Virus record (IMG/VR): IMGVR_UViG_3300022751_000017
Coordinates: 27,187 to 91,186 of that record
Source: a virus
Reading direction: 5' to 3' (one strand)
DNA: 64,000 nucleotides
Part shown: piece by piece, positions 43,352 through 52,325 of the stretch
Layout: each line of letters begins with the position of its first letter
How positions within the stretch are numbered: position 1 is the stretch's first letter
Program-made: the position numbers and the translations under genes
The notes under the pieces: generated by a model
The model's input: the letters and a program-made list of their open reading frames with translations, nothing else
Told to the model about the DNA's origin: nothing
Databases searched by the model: none

Positions 43352-46300
43352 GGATAGATTGTCTATTGTTAAATACGGAAGTCGCAGATACTGTGCGCAA
43401 AATAGTCGGATATCTGGGGCACAAGGGTATATCCGAAGGCAAGGATGTTTCATTCCGCTCCATGTACAAGGAACTTCGCAAAAACGGGGTAGAGGTTGAC
43501 TTGGAAACTGCTGCCAAAATATATTCCGATGAGCTGCCATTGCATGATCAGCGGTTCACCTCAGAGGCCGATCTTAAATACGATACAGGACATTGGTTTG
43601 ATGATGTAGTGCGCGCCCTGGTTCTTCGTAAGCCAAAGACCGGTGAGAAGGAGATAGGCGAACTATCCCCGGCCCAGGCTGTTGTAAAAGGTATAGCTGA
43701 TGCATTCTCTAACAACGTGCGTGATGATGAAACCACAAAGAGTATCCTGAAGACATTGGAAGATACTTATCGCAAGGGTGCTCAGCGCATGCTGGGGGAA
43801 AAGTCAAACAAGGAAAGCGCAGAAGATACGAGAACAACTGCAGAAATAGTTCAGGAGGCAGTTGATAAAGAGGCGCTGGGCTATCGTAATATAAAGGATG
43901 GGACCATTAACGGTATCGCCAAAATGCATGAAGAAGTCAGAAAGGAGATTGCAGAGCTCACGAGACAAATGGAGGCTTCCGGTGATCACGACAAAGCAGA
44001 GCAGTGGAAAAACTACGCTAAATCACTTGAGGATGCATCATACACACTGATGTTTAGTACTGCAGAGGGGAAGAAGATACTCAATGAGTCCTTAATGGAT
44101 GGCGGCTTCGTGCGTACTACGAAAGAAGGAAAGAGACTACTTGATTGGCAGAAGCTTGCCGGCAATATCAATAGTTATGAGCAGCTACGCCAAAACGTAG
44201 TAGAAGGGCTCACAAAGCAGGGCATCCCGGAAGATACAGCGCACAGGGTTGCAGACAGCATGAGCAAAGAGTTCCGTGACATGCGCGGCAAGATATTGGA
44301 GACCGCAGTAAAGAAATATGAGCGTACAGCTGACTCATGGACAGATGCGGAGCGAAAGGTAAAGGATACGTTGCCGGAGACTGTAGAAAAAAATGTTAAG
44401 GCTTGGCAGAACCTCATAAAGTTTGAGGGCCGTGAAAACAATCCTCTAAAGTTCAATAAAAAAGATGCACAGCGTGTTGTAGGCGATGCGCTTAAGAATA
44501 GCGAACAATATGGCATGGATTTCGGTAAAGATGGCCGCGCCATAGATTGGGTGAATATGTCCCAGGAGCCGCCAACCCAGCAGGCTGTACAGGTCATGGT
44601 AGAAGCGAGACTGCAGGAGCAGGGATTATCTGCAGAGACAGCAGCCCTTACCGCAGAATCTGTATCAGCTGATTATCATAAAGTACTTATGGAAGATATA
44701 GCCTCCAATGCCCAGCGTCTGCTGGACAACCGGCAAGCAGCATTAGATAGGGAGTCCGGGCGCAGCAAGTCAGATTATACACGTCTTGCAGAGCTTCATG
44801 ACCTTGGGGTGTTCAATGGTGCCCACGATAAGCTATTGGCAAAACTACTAGGCATAGAAGAACATGACAGGCAGGCCATGAACGATGTACGTCAGTTTGC
44901 GGAGCAGATGTCTAAGCTACGCCATTTAATGGATGGCAATGACTTCCTTGTGCCTTCCATGCAGCGTGAAGTAGCCCACCAGATACACCAGATAGTAGCA
45001 AGAACAGTAGAGAACAAGACACGCATGCTAAAGGTGATGTCTTCATTGAATAAGGTATACCAACTGGAAAACAGCTCTCTTGTATCAGGGTACCGCAATA
45101 TACTGGAGAACCACCTATCAGGATTTCAGGAGTATATGACCACCAAGGCGAACATGCGCATCAAGTTAGGTGATCTTGCGAAGAGTAAAAAAGACTTGAG
45201 GCAACTTATGGGTGACACATGGAAAGCTATAGCACAAGGCGGGAATGAGTTTGGCCTGGCACCTTACCAGGTTACCGGCAATCAGTTGCGCATCAGCGAT
45301 GAGTACAACCTCAACAAAATGAAGGATATAGACTGGAAGAGCGCCAAGGGTATAGCCAAGGGTGCCGCCAGTGCGATACTTACGGTGCCCAGGGCATTTT
45401 TAAGCGGAACCGATGGCATGTTCAAGACTGGATTATTCCGGCTTCATTTTCTATCAGGCATGCATGATGCGCTAGTACGTACCGGGGAGTATACCCATGA
45501 GCAGGCGCTGGCAGTTCTTAATGATGCATTCTACGGACCTGGGCAGTTGGAGAAGGCCAGGATAAGAGCAAAGGAACTATACGACAAATCCGGAATTAAC
45601 TACGTAAGCAAGAAAGATATCAATATCACCGCAAATGAACTATTGCACGAGAACCTGCTCCAGGAATCTGTGGTAACTCCGGAGATGATTATGGAGGTAC
45701 AGGAGGCAGCATTCAAAATGGCTGGTCTAGGGATGGGTCATGAGAGCAACAACCCGGTTGCCAAGTTGATGCAATCCAGCAAGCGCCATTTCAATATGGC
45801 GGAGCAGCAAGCATTTAATGATGGGCAGTATGGTAAAGCCGCATCTAACCGCATGTTGAATACGATCATCAATAGTGTAGCGCTCCGTTTTGCAGCATCC
45901 CAGGCAAACTGGGCATGGATAAAAGTAGAGCAGTCAGGGGTAGGGATTATATCCGGGTTCACTCACTATATGATGGGTAAGTCTATCAAAGTGGAAGATA
46001 TGTTTGATACAAAAAGAGTCCAAGAACAAGCGGAGCACTACCTCAAAGCACGGCAGTCAGCTGCGCGAGGCGTACTTGGACTTATGGTAAATGCAGCCCT
46101 AACAAATCTTGCCATCCCTGCACTGGCAAAAGCCATATATGGAGATGATGAGGATGCTGTTGATGAACTTTTTGAGAACATGGGAGACAACTACCTGGCT
46201 AAGGCATTATTTCTTAAGACTGTTCCTATATGGGGCCTTGCAGACTATTATAAACACACCACAAAAAGTGGAGCGCCCTCATTGTCTGTAACCGGAGATA

Positions 46301-46641
46301 TCATAAGCAATGTAACCGGATTTGGAGGAACTCATAATAATGCAACTCAATTCGCAGAGGCTATAAAATACCTGCATAGCCCAAAAGAGAACATGAACGA
46401 GCGAGGGTATGCAAAGCTTGGCTCTCTGCTATCAAATAACTTGCCTCATGTTCCATTCTACAAGACAGGGAAGGACGTATTGCAGACCGCTAAGTACTTC
46501 AGCACCGGACATCAGCCTATGTATAATTACCCTCAAAACTTCATGCAGGGGCTGTATGGTGGTGGTGTAACAGAAGATGTTGCGCCATTAATCCCAAGAA
46601 AATGGCAACCTGAGTGGATGGAAGAGTGGAGTGGGGATTAA
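43345..46641 (+). CDS. Giant internal virion/ejection protein, 1098 aa
   Basis: A long helical protein with a charged first 600 residues. The C-terminal third has amphipathic and mildly hydrophobic helices (GLMVNAALTNLAIPALAKAI near 915-935). It ends RKWQPEWMEEWSGD. The start overlaps the end of the 1753-aa gene by 7 nt. A strong terminator at 46671 closes the block. Its size and place fit the largest ejection proteins of podoviruses, such as T7 gp16-type proteins, but no lysozyme or transglycosylase motif was found. Confidence 0.6.
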   Translation: MLRIDCLLLNTEVADTVRKIVGYLGHKGISEGKDVSFRSMYKELRKNGVEVDLETAAKIYSDELPLHDQRFTSEADLKYDTGHWFDDVVRALVLRKPKTGEKEIGELSPAQAVVKGIADAFSNNVRDDETTKSILKTLEDTYRKGAQRMLGEKSNKESAEDTRTTAEIVQEAVDKEALGYRNIKDGTINGIAKMHEEVRKEIAELTRQMEASGDHDKAEQWKNYAKSLEDASYTLMFSTAEGKKILNESLMDGGFVRTTKEGKRLLDWQKLAGNINSYEQLRQNVVEGLTKQGIPEDTAHRVADSMSKEFRDMRGKILETAVKKYERTADSWTDAERKVKDTLPETVEKNVKAWQNLIKFEGRENNPLKFNKKDAQRVVGDALKNSEQYGMDFGKDGRAIDWVNMSQEPPTQQAVQVMVEARLQEQGLSAETAALTAESVSADYHKVLMEDIASNAQRLLDNRQAALDRESGRSKSDYTRLAELHDLGVFNGAHDKLLAKLLGIEEHDRQAMNDVRQFAEQMSKLRHLMDGNDFLVPSMQREVAHQIHQIVARTVENKTRMLKVMSSLNKVYQLENSSLVSGYRNILENHLSGFQEYMTTKANMRIKLGDLAKSKKDLRQLMGDTWKAIAQGGNEFGLAPYQVTGNQLRISDEYNLNKMKDIDWKSAKGIAKGAASAILTVPRAFLSGTDGMFKTGLFRLHFLSGMHDALVRTGEYTHEQALAVLNDAFYGPGQLEKARIRAKELYDKSGINYVSKKDINITANELLHENLLQESVVTPEMIMEVQEAAFKMAGLGMGHESNNPVAKLMQSSKRHFNMAEQQAFNDGQYGKAASNRMLNTIINSVALRFAASQANWAWIKVEQSGVGIISGFTHYMMGKSIKVEDMFDTKRVQEQAEHYLKARQSAARGVLGLMVNAALTNLAIPALAKAIYGDDEDAVDELFENMGDNYLAKALFLKTVPIWGLADYYKHTTKSGAPSLSVTGDIISNVTGFGGTHNNATQFAEAIKYLHSPKENMNERGYAKLGSLLSNNLPHVPFYKTGKDVLQTAKYFSTGHQPMYNYPQNFMQGLYGGGVTEDVAPLIPRKWQPEWMEEWSGD

Positions 46642-46670
46642 CAAGGAGTTATCCAGTGCCCCTGAAAATA

Positions 46671-46701
46671 AGTAAAGCCACTCGGATTGAGTGGCTTTAC
46701 T
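46671..46701 (+). terminator. Terminator of the late block
   Basis: A perfect 13-bp stem AGTAAAGCCACTC/GAGTGGCTTTACT with a 5-nt loop, 29 nt after the last ejection gene. Confidence 0.8.
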
Positions 46702-46807
46702 GCGTAAGATAGTTTTACCCATCCGATATGTAAAAAGTGCCTTTGGCTGTCACAAACATACTTCGAATTTATTTACCGTGCAAGTGAAATACTATTTTAT
46801 TTATCAC

Positions 46808-46815
46808 TATATTTG
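46808..46815 (+). promoter_or_regulatory. Promoter -7 element for the leader RNA
   Basis: TATATTTG just before the structured region at 46821. No clear TTG -33 element. It should transcribe the RNA and the gene at 47067. Confidence 0.55.
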
Positions 46816-46820
46816 TAACT

Positions 46821-47048
46821 GTCATTTCCCATAGGGGAAAGGACTTGGCGGCCCACATTGCCGTAATTGTGGGATATCTCGGCAACCATGCGCAATATCA
46901 GTAAGCGTTGAAGGAGTATAGAAGTCGTATTGTTTTAGTGCGATTTCGGAAATTAGTTGACCACTCAAATGAGTGGAACAAATCTTAAAATGCATACCCA
47001 CGATGGTATGCATTTTAAGATTAGATTTGTGCCGCCGCAATGGTGCGG
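46821..47048 (+). ncRNA. Structured leader or RNA with pseudoknot and 18-bp hairpin
   Basis: Seen in order: TTTCCC-ATAG-GGGAAA (46825-46840); an H-type pseudoknot in which CCCACA/TGTGGG (46852-46873) has a loop TTGCCG that pairs with CGGCAA (46880-46885); CCACTC/GAGTGG (46961-46976); a perfect 18-bp hairpin (46981-47022, loop CACGAT); and CCGC/GCGG (47035-47048). No protein gene is supported. It may be an independent RNA, a riboswitch or a leader of the 92-aa gene 18 nt downstream. The long hairpin lacks a T-run, so it is not a standard terminator. No family recognised. Confidence 0.55.
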
Positions 47049-47066
47049 TAAAAAAACTTACACAAG

Positions 47067-47345
47067 ATGAATGCAACCGACAAAAAGATTTTCGAGTACG
47101 CCTCTAAGATAAATGAAGCTATTGCTGAATTGTTCAGCGAGGACAGCGATATGCATATTAAAGATTTAGGTGAGGATGATAACCTGACGCTATTTATTCA
47201 CGCAATGGCTACAGTTGCCCCATGTAGTATAGCCAACAAAATTACAGGTCAGGAAATGAATCAATTGGAATTCAACAATGATGCTAATACGTTGATATTT
47301 CAGTACGCAAAACAAGCGGATAAAGAAGATACAGACAATCCGTAG
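47067..47345 (+). CDS. Hypothetical protein, 92 aa
   Basis: A small acidic helical protein (NATDKKIFEYASKINEAIAE) with a Cys mid-chain (TVAPCSIANKITG) and an acidic end. It starts 18 nt after the structured leader, whose last hairpin may regulate it. A terminator follows at 47373. Not recognised. Confidence 0.6.
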   Translation: MNATDKKIFEYASKINEAIAELFSEDSDMHIKDLGEDDNLTLFIHAMATVAPCSIANKITGQEMNQLEFNNDANTLIFQYAKQADKEDTDNP

Positions 47346-47372
47346 TTTCCGTAAGTTTCTACGGACAACAGG

Positions 47373-47401
47373 CCGACACTATCATGGTGTCGGTTTTTTT
47401 A
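47373..47401 (+). terminator. Intrinsic terminator
   Basis: CCGACAC/GTGTCGG with a 7-nt loop and seven T. The next promoter element starts only 2 nt later. Confidence 0.8.
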
Positions 47402-47402
47402 T

Positions 47403-47411
47403 TATCTTTAC
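47403..47411 (+). promoter_or_regulatory. Promoter -7 element (TATCTTTAC)
   Basis: TATCTTTAC, seen again at 48411 and, as TAnCTTTACC, at operator sites 1 and 3. A start about 6-8 nt downstream puts the first hairpin of the kissing-loop leader at the 5' end of the RNA. Confidence 0.55.
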
Positions 47412-47419
47412 AATTCAAA

Positions 47420-47495
47420 TAGCGCTGGAACCGCTAATCAACTTACTGCCTTACATGATATTGCTATGTTCCAGATAGCAATGGATTGTAGGGCA
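47420..47495 (+). ncRNA. 5' leader with two hairpins of perfectly complementary loops
   Basis: Hairpin 1 is TAGCG/CGCTA with the 7-nt loop CTGGAAC (47425-47431). Hairpin 2 has an outer stem TGCCTTACA/TGTAGGGCA and inner stem ATTGCTAT/ATAGCAAT with the 7-nt loop GTTCCAG (47468-47474). The two loops are exactly complementary over all 7 nt, so a kissing loop or pseudoknot is likely. It lies between a promoter and the PP-loop gene start at 47510. Possible roles are a riboswitch, an RNA thermometer, a dimerisation element, or a binding site for a protein. Confidence 0.55.
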
Positions 47496-47509
47496 TTGTT
47501 AATTTTATT

Positions 47510-48403
47510 ATGAAAATGTCACCATTAGTTATCAGTTTTTCAGGTGGTCGCACAAGCGGCATGATGACGAAATTGTTACTCGATAAATACAGAGGGAAAC
47601 GGGAGATAGTCGTAATATTCTCAAATACCGGCAAGGAGTACGAGGAAACACTGCAATTTGTACATAACTGCGACACGTATTTCGGTTTTAATACCGTATG
47701 GATTGAGAGTGTACAGAACCACGGCCAGCGTAAAAGCGCAGGATATAGGGTTGTTTCATTTGAAACCGCTGACCGAACTGGCGCACCATTCGAGGACATG
47801 ATTAAAAAACATGGCATACCCAATAAGCCTTTCCCGCATTGTAGCCGGGAGCTTAAAAATAAGCCCACTCTCAATTACATAAAAGAAGTGCTTAAATGGG
47901 ATTGGTACGAAATAGCGTTAGGTATGCGTATTGACGAACCCGCAAGGCTCACTGTTAAAGAAAATGTAGGTTACCCAATGGCTTACGAATGGCCGACAAC
48001 TAAGCTAATGGTAAATAAATGGTGGCTTAAACAACCATTTGATTTAGATATGTCTCGCTTTACAGGCGGTACACCATTCCCTGAATACATGGGTAACTGC
48101 GATAGATGCTGGAAGAAATCAAAGAGAAAATTACTAACACTTGTAAAGGAAGGGGCGCATCGGAATGATTGGTGGAATGACATGGAAATAAAATACGGGC
48201 ATTTCGTGCCTGAAGGGCAGAAAGAAAAAAGGATAGTTCCGATAACATTCTTTCGAGAGAATGAAAGCATGCAAGACCTTATAGAAGATTGTAAGTTCCC
48301 TTTTGAAAAAGCATCAGATACATTCACACTTCAACAGCTTATGTTTTCGGATCCGGAATTAGATTTTACTGATGGATGCGAAGAAAGTTGCGAAGCATTC
48401 TGA
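47510..48403 (+). CDS. PP-loop ATP-pyrophosphatase (PAPS-reductase/DndC-like), 297 aa
   Basis: The PP-loop SFSGGRTSG at residues 9-17 activates a substrate with ATP, as in PAPS reductases and relatives. FSNTGKEYEET is the second typical segment. NCDRCWKKSKRK around residue 197 and CEESCEAF at the end give Cys pairs for an Fe-S or zinc site. Phage members of this family are usually of unknown substrate; sulfur modification of DNA or RNA and other nucleotidyl chemistry are possibilities. The family is clear but the reaction is not. The leader carries a kissing-loop structure. Confidence 0.8.
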   Translation: MKMSPLVISFSGGRTSGMMTKLLLDKYRGKREIVVIFSNTGKEYEETLQFVHNCDTYFGFNTVWIESVQNHGQRKSAGYRVVSFETADRTGAPFEDMIKKHGIPNKPFPHCSRELKNKPTLNYIKEVLKWDWYEIALGMRIDEPARLTVKENVGYPMAYEWPTTKLMVNKWWLKQPFDLDMSRFTGGTPFPEYMGNCDRCWKKSKRKLLTLVKEGAHRNDWWNDMEIKYGHFVPEGQKEKRIVPITFFRENESMQDLIEDCKFPFEKASDTFTLQQLMFSDPELDFTDGCEESCEAF

Positions 48404-48410
48404 TATTTCA

Positions 48411-48419
48411 TATCTTTAC
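48411..48419 (+). promoter_or_regulatory. Promoter -7 element (TATCTTTAC)
   Basis: TATCTTTAC directly after the PP-loop gene stop, leading into the short Pro-rich membrane gene and the terminase genes. It is followed by CACATGC, and the TTACCAC heptamer appears by overlap. Confidence 0.5.
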
Positions 48420-48492
48420 CACATGCAAAGTATCGAAATAGGCATGGATGCCGACTGCCGTTAAAAAATTAAAAATATTCACACACACAACA

Positions 48493-48645
48493 ATGAGCGA
48501 CTACCACAACCAAACAGAATACGGTAATATACCACCATCCCCAATACCTCCTCCACCTCCCACGGGTAAATATATAGCAGTGGTGACATGTGCTGTACTT
48601 TTGGCCTTTGGTGCAATTTATCAACTGCTAAAACATGGACATTAG
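48493..48645 (+). CDS. Pro-rich single-span membrane protein, 50 aa
   Basis: The start at MSDYHNQTEYG was chosen over an upstream ATG because the 45 nt before it are A/T-rich leader. Eight Pro in the first 24 residues (IPPSPIPPPPPTG) precede one transmembrane helix (IAVVTCAVLLAFGAIY) and a short basic tail. It could be a holin-like or envelope micro-protein. The gene lies 3 nt before the terminase small-subunit candidate. Confidence 0.6.
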   Translation: MSDYHNQTEYGNIPPSPIPPPPPTGKYIAVVTCAVLLAFGAIYQLLKHGH

Positions 48646-48648
48646 TGT

Positions 48649-49344
48649 ATGACAACATCAATACTTAATGATGCGCTCCTGCTTCGTGCTGAGCCTGTAG
48701 ATAAGCTAAGAGAATATTTTAGCTCTATAAACGTCACTATATTCGATGATATCTTAAGCCGTGCACCTGTAGAGGGCAAGAACACAATCAGAACCCAGGA
48801 GCCTAAGCAGATAGTATTGTTTATCCTCACAGCCTACAGCGAGGACAGCCCATTGGTAATACTGCGTCAGGATGCAAAGGAAGAGAAAGAGGGTATCTGC
48901 GAGTACCTGGGCATTCCGGATTATATGCGCAGTGACCTGATCAACCTGAAAGACCCTATGGTTAGGAGTGCGGTTACCCAATACCTGGAGCAATTTGCGG
49001 GTTTTGAGTTCAAAAATCTGATGTTCATGAAGATCCAGCTCAGTGACTTTGAGAGTGACATCACCAACCGGCGCTACCGGTCAGAGAGCGTAGTAGAGGC
49101 CGGGAAAGACGGAGAAGGCAATTCTATAAAGACAATTGAGTATTACTACGACATCAAGGAGCATGGCAAGGCTGTCTCAGAGACCCTGCGCCTATCCAAG
49201 AGCATCAATGCATTGGAAAAGGAGATAAAGGCCAGCCAGGGCACCTACAAGGCCATAGATGAAATAAGGGAGTGGAAGACACATTCTAATCATAAGGGTG
49301 GCAAGACAGTGAAGCGCGGCGGGGCAGAAAACTATATACGCTAA
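48649..49344 (+). CDS. Putative terminase small subunit, 231 aa
   Basis: A helical, charged protein starting MTTSILNDALLLRAEPVDKL, ending in a basic stretch (SNHKGGKTVKRGGAENYIR) suited to DNA contact. Its last base is the first base of the large-terminase start codon, so translation is coupled. The place directly before terL is where terminase small subunits normally lie. No HTH family was recognised. Confidence 0.6.
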   Translation: MTTSILNDALLLRAEPVDKLREYFSSINVTIFDDILSRAPVEGKNTIRTQEPKQIVLFILTAYSEDSPLVILRQDAKEEKEGICEYLGIPDYMRSDLINLKDPMVRSAVTQYLEQFAGFEFKNLMFMKIQLSDFESDITNRRYRSESVVEAGKDGEGNSIKTIEYYYDIKEHGKAVSETLRLSKSINALEKEIKASQGTYKAIDEIREWKTHSNHKGGKTVKRGGAENYIR

Positions 49345-51635
49345 TGGTCAAAACATATAACGAGGGAGACAGGATAGAGATACAGATAGGAGAGCACATA
49401 TTCACTACGCCGCCTATCCCTCCTAAGAAAGAAATACTATTTCACGACAAGAAGAAAGAGGATCAATACTGGGTGCGCCAGCGCGACCTGCCGCAGATAT
49501 TCTACGACTGGCATGACGACCCACATTCACTTGGGCATGGAGTAGAGGAAGATTGTAAAAAGACCAGGTACCACCCAGACACCAACATACTTATTGAACT
49601 AAGCAAGGAAGATACCATACTATTATTCGGGAATAAAGAAGAGGATGGCATAGAGGGATTCCTACCCAGGGAGATGCGGCGCCGTAAAGAAGGTGTCTGG
49701 TTTTTCAACAATGGCGAGCCTACCTATCTTACCGGTAATCATTATTATGCCCTACAGTGGGGCGCTATGCTTGGTTGCGATAACTCCGTGGAGCCAGGTA
49801 GCAGCTATGGTCAGTATTACCAGTTTCAGAGAGATGGCATCTTCTACTATTTTGAGATATGCAAGACTACTCCTAATGGCAGAGGTGGTTTATTAATGAA
49901 ACCGAAGAAGACAGGTGCTACACAGGCCGCTTCGCTCGTACTGGCCAATGAAGCATCTACCGTGAGGGAGAAGAACATCCGCATGATGTCCATAACGGAA
50001 AGCCTGGCTAAGGAATCCAACTTCTCATTTATAAAATATGCGCTGGGCAAGATGCCGGCGATACTGCTACCATCGAGATCCAAGCAAAATGAAGGGGAAG
50101 TTGTGTTCGGGCCGCCAAACTCATCCCGTAATCCACTCAAGAAGCGCAAGAAGTCAGATACCGAGTACCTGCATACCTGGCTGTGCACAGTCCCTACTAC
50201 CAAGACTGCATTCGACTCATTCACCAATTATATAGCGCTTATAGATGAGTTCCCTAAGATAAAGGAGAACACATACCCAGAGGAGCTGTTCCTGACTACC
50301 ATAGTAACTGTAATGGAGGGATTCCGGCGCAAGGGGACTATATGGGCCATGTCCTACACGCCAGAGCAAACAGACCGAAGCTTTTATGAGGCGAGGCAAT
50401 TATATAAGGACAGCAAGCTTAAGACGATAAAAAAAGAAGGCGGAGAAACACAATCAAAACTCATATGCCATACGCTCACTGTTCAGGAGGGTATGTTTGG
50501 TTGCTGCGACAAATATGGTAAGCCAATCTTACCTAAAATATGGGCTGCTATCAACCAGGAGATGGATGATGTTAAGCACGATCCAATAAAACTTCAGGCA
50601 GTAAAACGCCAGTACCCGACAAATGAGAATGACCCTTGGCAGGAGGGCAGCAGGGAAGATTCACTATTCGATAACATGAGGATAGGCTTACAGATGCAGG
50701 AACTTGAAGAGATGCAGTCCATGGGTGTATTTCCTTACGAGGATTTTAACCTGGAGTATGATAGCGATCCGGTAAAAGATCCTAAGTCAAAAAAATATAT
50801 TTTCAAAGGAGACATTAAGTATATCCCCGTAACCGATGATCAGAAGCGTGCAGGTGCAGCACATGGGAAATACAAGTGGTACGATAAGCATTGGACCCCT
50901 GAGTGGTTTCTGCAAAGGCATTTGAACAAGCTGATTATCCATAAAAAGAATGGATTGCTTGCTCCGAGGCTGGATTCTCCGTTCTTTATATCTATTGATC
51001 CTACTGCATGGAAAACTAAGAAGACGACAGGTGTGGGCAGCTATAATGCAATACAGGCATTTATTTTGCCAAATCCAGAGTTAGATTCAGCGCTCGGAGA
51101 CAGAGTTACCAATAAGCGATTGATGATAGAATACTTGTACCGGGAAGATAAGCCGAGTGAGACCTTGCATGCCATGATAAAACTCATTCTCTATCTTGGA
51201 TGTATGGTACAAATAGAGTCTAATATGGCAACTTGGGCGGAGTCTCTTGAAGAAATGGGGCTTGGCAATTTTCTGTTAGTAATTGATGATGAAACGGGGG
51301 TATTAAGGCCATGGCGCGAAGGGGCCAAACAGCATTGGTTTACTTCCCAAAAGGATACTATAGGATGGTATGTAACCACTGGGAAGGAGCATTTGGGCGC
51401 GCCGGTAAAGCCGGAAGATATTGACAACATTAAATATAACAAAAGTGTTGCTGTATTATCGCAGCTGGCCAGGTTTAAAATAGAAGATACAAAGGAGTTT
51501 GATGCTGCAGTGGCTTACCTGGAAGGAATCATGGGAATAAATGCATGGATAGGATGGAAAAGCGCAGAGGAGCAAAGAAGGAGTAAAAGAGGAGATGGAT
51601 CTATGAGACAGATGATGGGTATATTTGGCAGATAG
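49344..51635 (+). CDS. terL: Terminase large subunit (packaging ATPase/nuclease), 763 aa
   Basis: Walker A is at about 186-195 (KPKKTGATQA) and Walker B at 297-302 (IALIDE), the ATPase motor that drives DNA into the capsid. The nuclease part is seen at about 548-555 (FISIDPTA, a metal-binding Asp) with later acidic positions (LLVIDDETG, DAAVAYLEG). It is larger than average, with a 180-residue N-terminal extension before Walker A. It is followed by a very strong terminator (51637). This is the surest packaging gene in the window. Confidence 0.92.
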   Translation: MVKTYNEGDRIEIQIGEHIFTTPPIPPKKEILFHDKKKEDQYWVRQRDLPQIFYDWHDDPHSLGHGVEEDCKKTRYHPDTNILIELSKEDTILLFGNKEEDGIEGFLPREMRRRKEGVWFFNNGEPTYLTGNHYYALQWGAMLGCDNSVEPGSSYGQYYQFQRDGIFYYFEICKTTPNGRGGLLMKPKKTGATQAASLVLANEASTVREKNIRMMSITESLAKESNFSFIKYALGKMPAILLPSRSKQNEGEVVFGPPNSSRNPLKKRKKSDTEYLHTWLCTVPTTKTAFDSFTNYIALIDEFPKIKENTYPEELFLTTIVTVMEGFRRKGTIWAMSYTPEQTDRSFYEARQLYKDSKLKTIKKEGGETQSKLICHTLTVQEGMFGCCDKYGKPILPKIWAAINQEMDDVKHDPIKLQAVKRQYPTNENDPWQEGSREDSLFDNMRIGLQMQELEEMQSMGVFPYEDFNLEYDSDPVKDPKSKKYIFKGDIKYIPVTDDQKRAGAAHGKYKWYDKHWTPEWFLQRHLNKLIIHKKNGLLAPRLDSPFFISIDPTAWKTKKTTGVGSYNAIQAFILPNPELDSALGDRVTNKRLMIEYLYREDKPSETLHAMIKLILYLGCMVQIESNMATWAESLEEMGLGNFLLVIDDETGVLRPWREGAKQHWFTSQKDTIGWYVTTGKEHLGAPVKPEDIDNIKYNKSVAVLSQLARFKIEDTKEFDAAVAYLEGIMGINAWIGWKSAEEQRRSKRGDGSMRQMMGIFGR

Positions 51636-51636
51636 T

Positions 51637-51671
51637 CAAACGGGGTGCAGTTGATAGCTGCACCCCGTTTG
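51637..51671. terminator. Terminator between terL and the minus-strand operon
   Basis: A perfect 14-bp stem CAAACGGGGTGCAG/CTGCACCCCGTTTG with a 7-nt loop. It ends the plus-strand terminase transcript and the minus-strand operon, which finishes at 51677. Confidence 0.85.
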
Positions 51672-51676
51672 TGTTG

Positions 51677-51829
51677 TTATTTACCTCTTGACATTATAAG
51701 TCCTACGTTCATTCCAAGGAACCCTATATTCGTAAATATCAAAACAGGGCTATGAATCCACGCAGCAATTATTGCCACTAAAATATGAAAAACAACCCCG
51801 AATTTATTCCAATCCCATTTCATAATCAT
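51677..51829 (-). CDS. Small two-span membrane protein, 50 aa
   Basis: A complete 50-codon frame, MIMKWDWNKFGVVFHILVAI then IAAWIHSPVLIF and TNIGFLGMNVGLIMSRGK, that fills the gap between dUTPase and the terminator. Two hydrophobic segments (about 11-24 and 28-46) are separated by a short turn. It is the last gene of the minus-strand operon. It could be a micro-holin or a membrane toxin. Confidence 0.55.
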   Translation of the reverse strand: MIMKWDWNKFGVVFHILVAIIAAWIHSPVLIFTNIGFLGMNVGLIMSRGK

Positions 51830-51860
51830 TCCGCCGGTTACGATCCGAAACGTTTAGTTA

Positions 51861-52295
51861 TTATTTACCTGTACTTCCAAAACCACCGCTACCACGTTCA
51901 CTATCCGGCAGTTGCTCAACTTCTACAAAAACAGCCTGTTCGCGCTTTGCGAATACCATTTGAGCGATGCGGTCACCGTTGCTGATGTGGTAAGGTTCTG
52001 TTCCGTGATTTATCAGCAGCACTTTTATTTCTCCACGGTAATCACTGTCTATGGTGCCGGGTGAGTTCAGTACCGTTACTCCTTTGACAGCAAGTCCGCT
52101 CCTTGGGCGTATCTGAGCCTCATAGCCTTCGGGTATGGCAATGTATAGGCCGGTGGGTATTAGTGTCGGTATATGAGGCTGTAATGGGATCGGGATCGGC
52201 CATTCAATATCAGCCGTAAGATCCACCGCTGCGGCTCCTGATGTCTGGTATGCGGGGAGCGGGTGTGCGGACTTGTTTATTATTTTTATTTCCAT
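51861..52295 (-). CDS. dut: dUTP diphosphatase (dUTPase), 144 aa
   Basis: All five trimeric dUTPase motifs are visible: SGAAAVDL (I), RPRSGLA (II), [16 protein letters not shown] (III, with the substrate Asp/Tyr), GDRIAQMV (IV) and [10 protein letters not shown] (V). It hydrolyses dUTP to dUMP, giving thymidylate precursor and keeping uracil out of phage DNA. The length is normal for the family. It is near the distal end of the minus-strand operon, next to unknown small genes. Confidence 0.95.
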   Translation of the reverse strand: MEIKIINKSAHPLPAYQTSGAAAVDLTADIEWPIPIPLQPHIPTLIPTGLYIAIPEGYEAQIRPRSGLAVKGVTVLNSPGTIDSDYRGEIKVLLINHGTEPYHISNGDRIAQMVFAKREQAVFVEVEQLPDSERGSGGFGSTGK

Positions 52296-52325
52296 GTTAT
52301 TTTGCTGATTAAGAAGTATTTTTTG

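Noticed and set aside
46981-47022. The 18-bp hairpin as an ordinary intrinsic terminator
   Set aside because: No T-run follows on either strand, and further leader structure and a start codon come directly after it.
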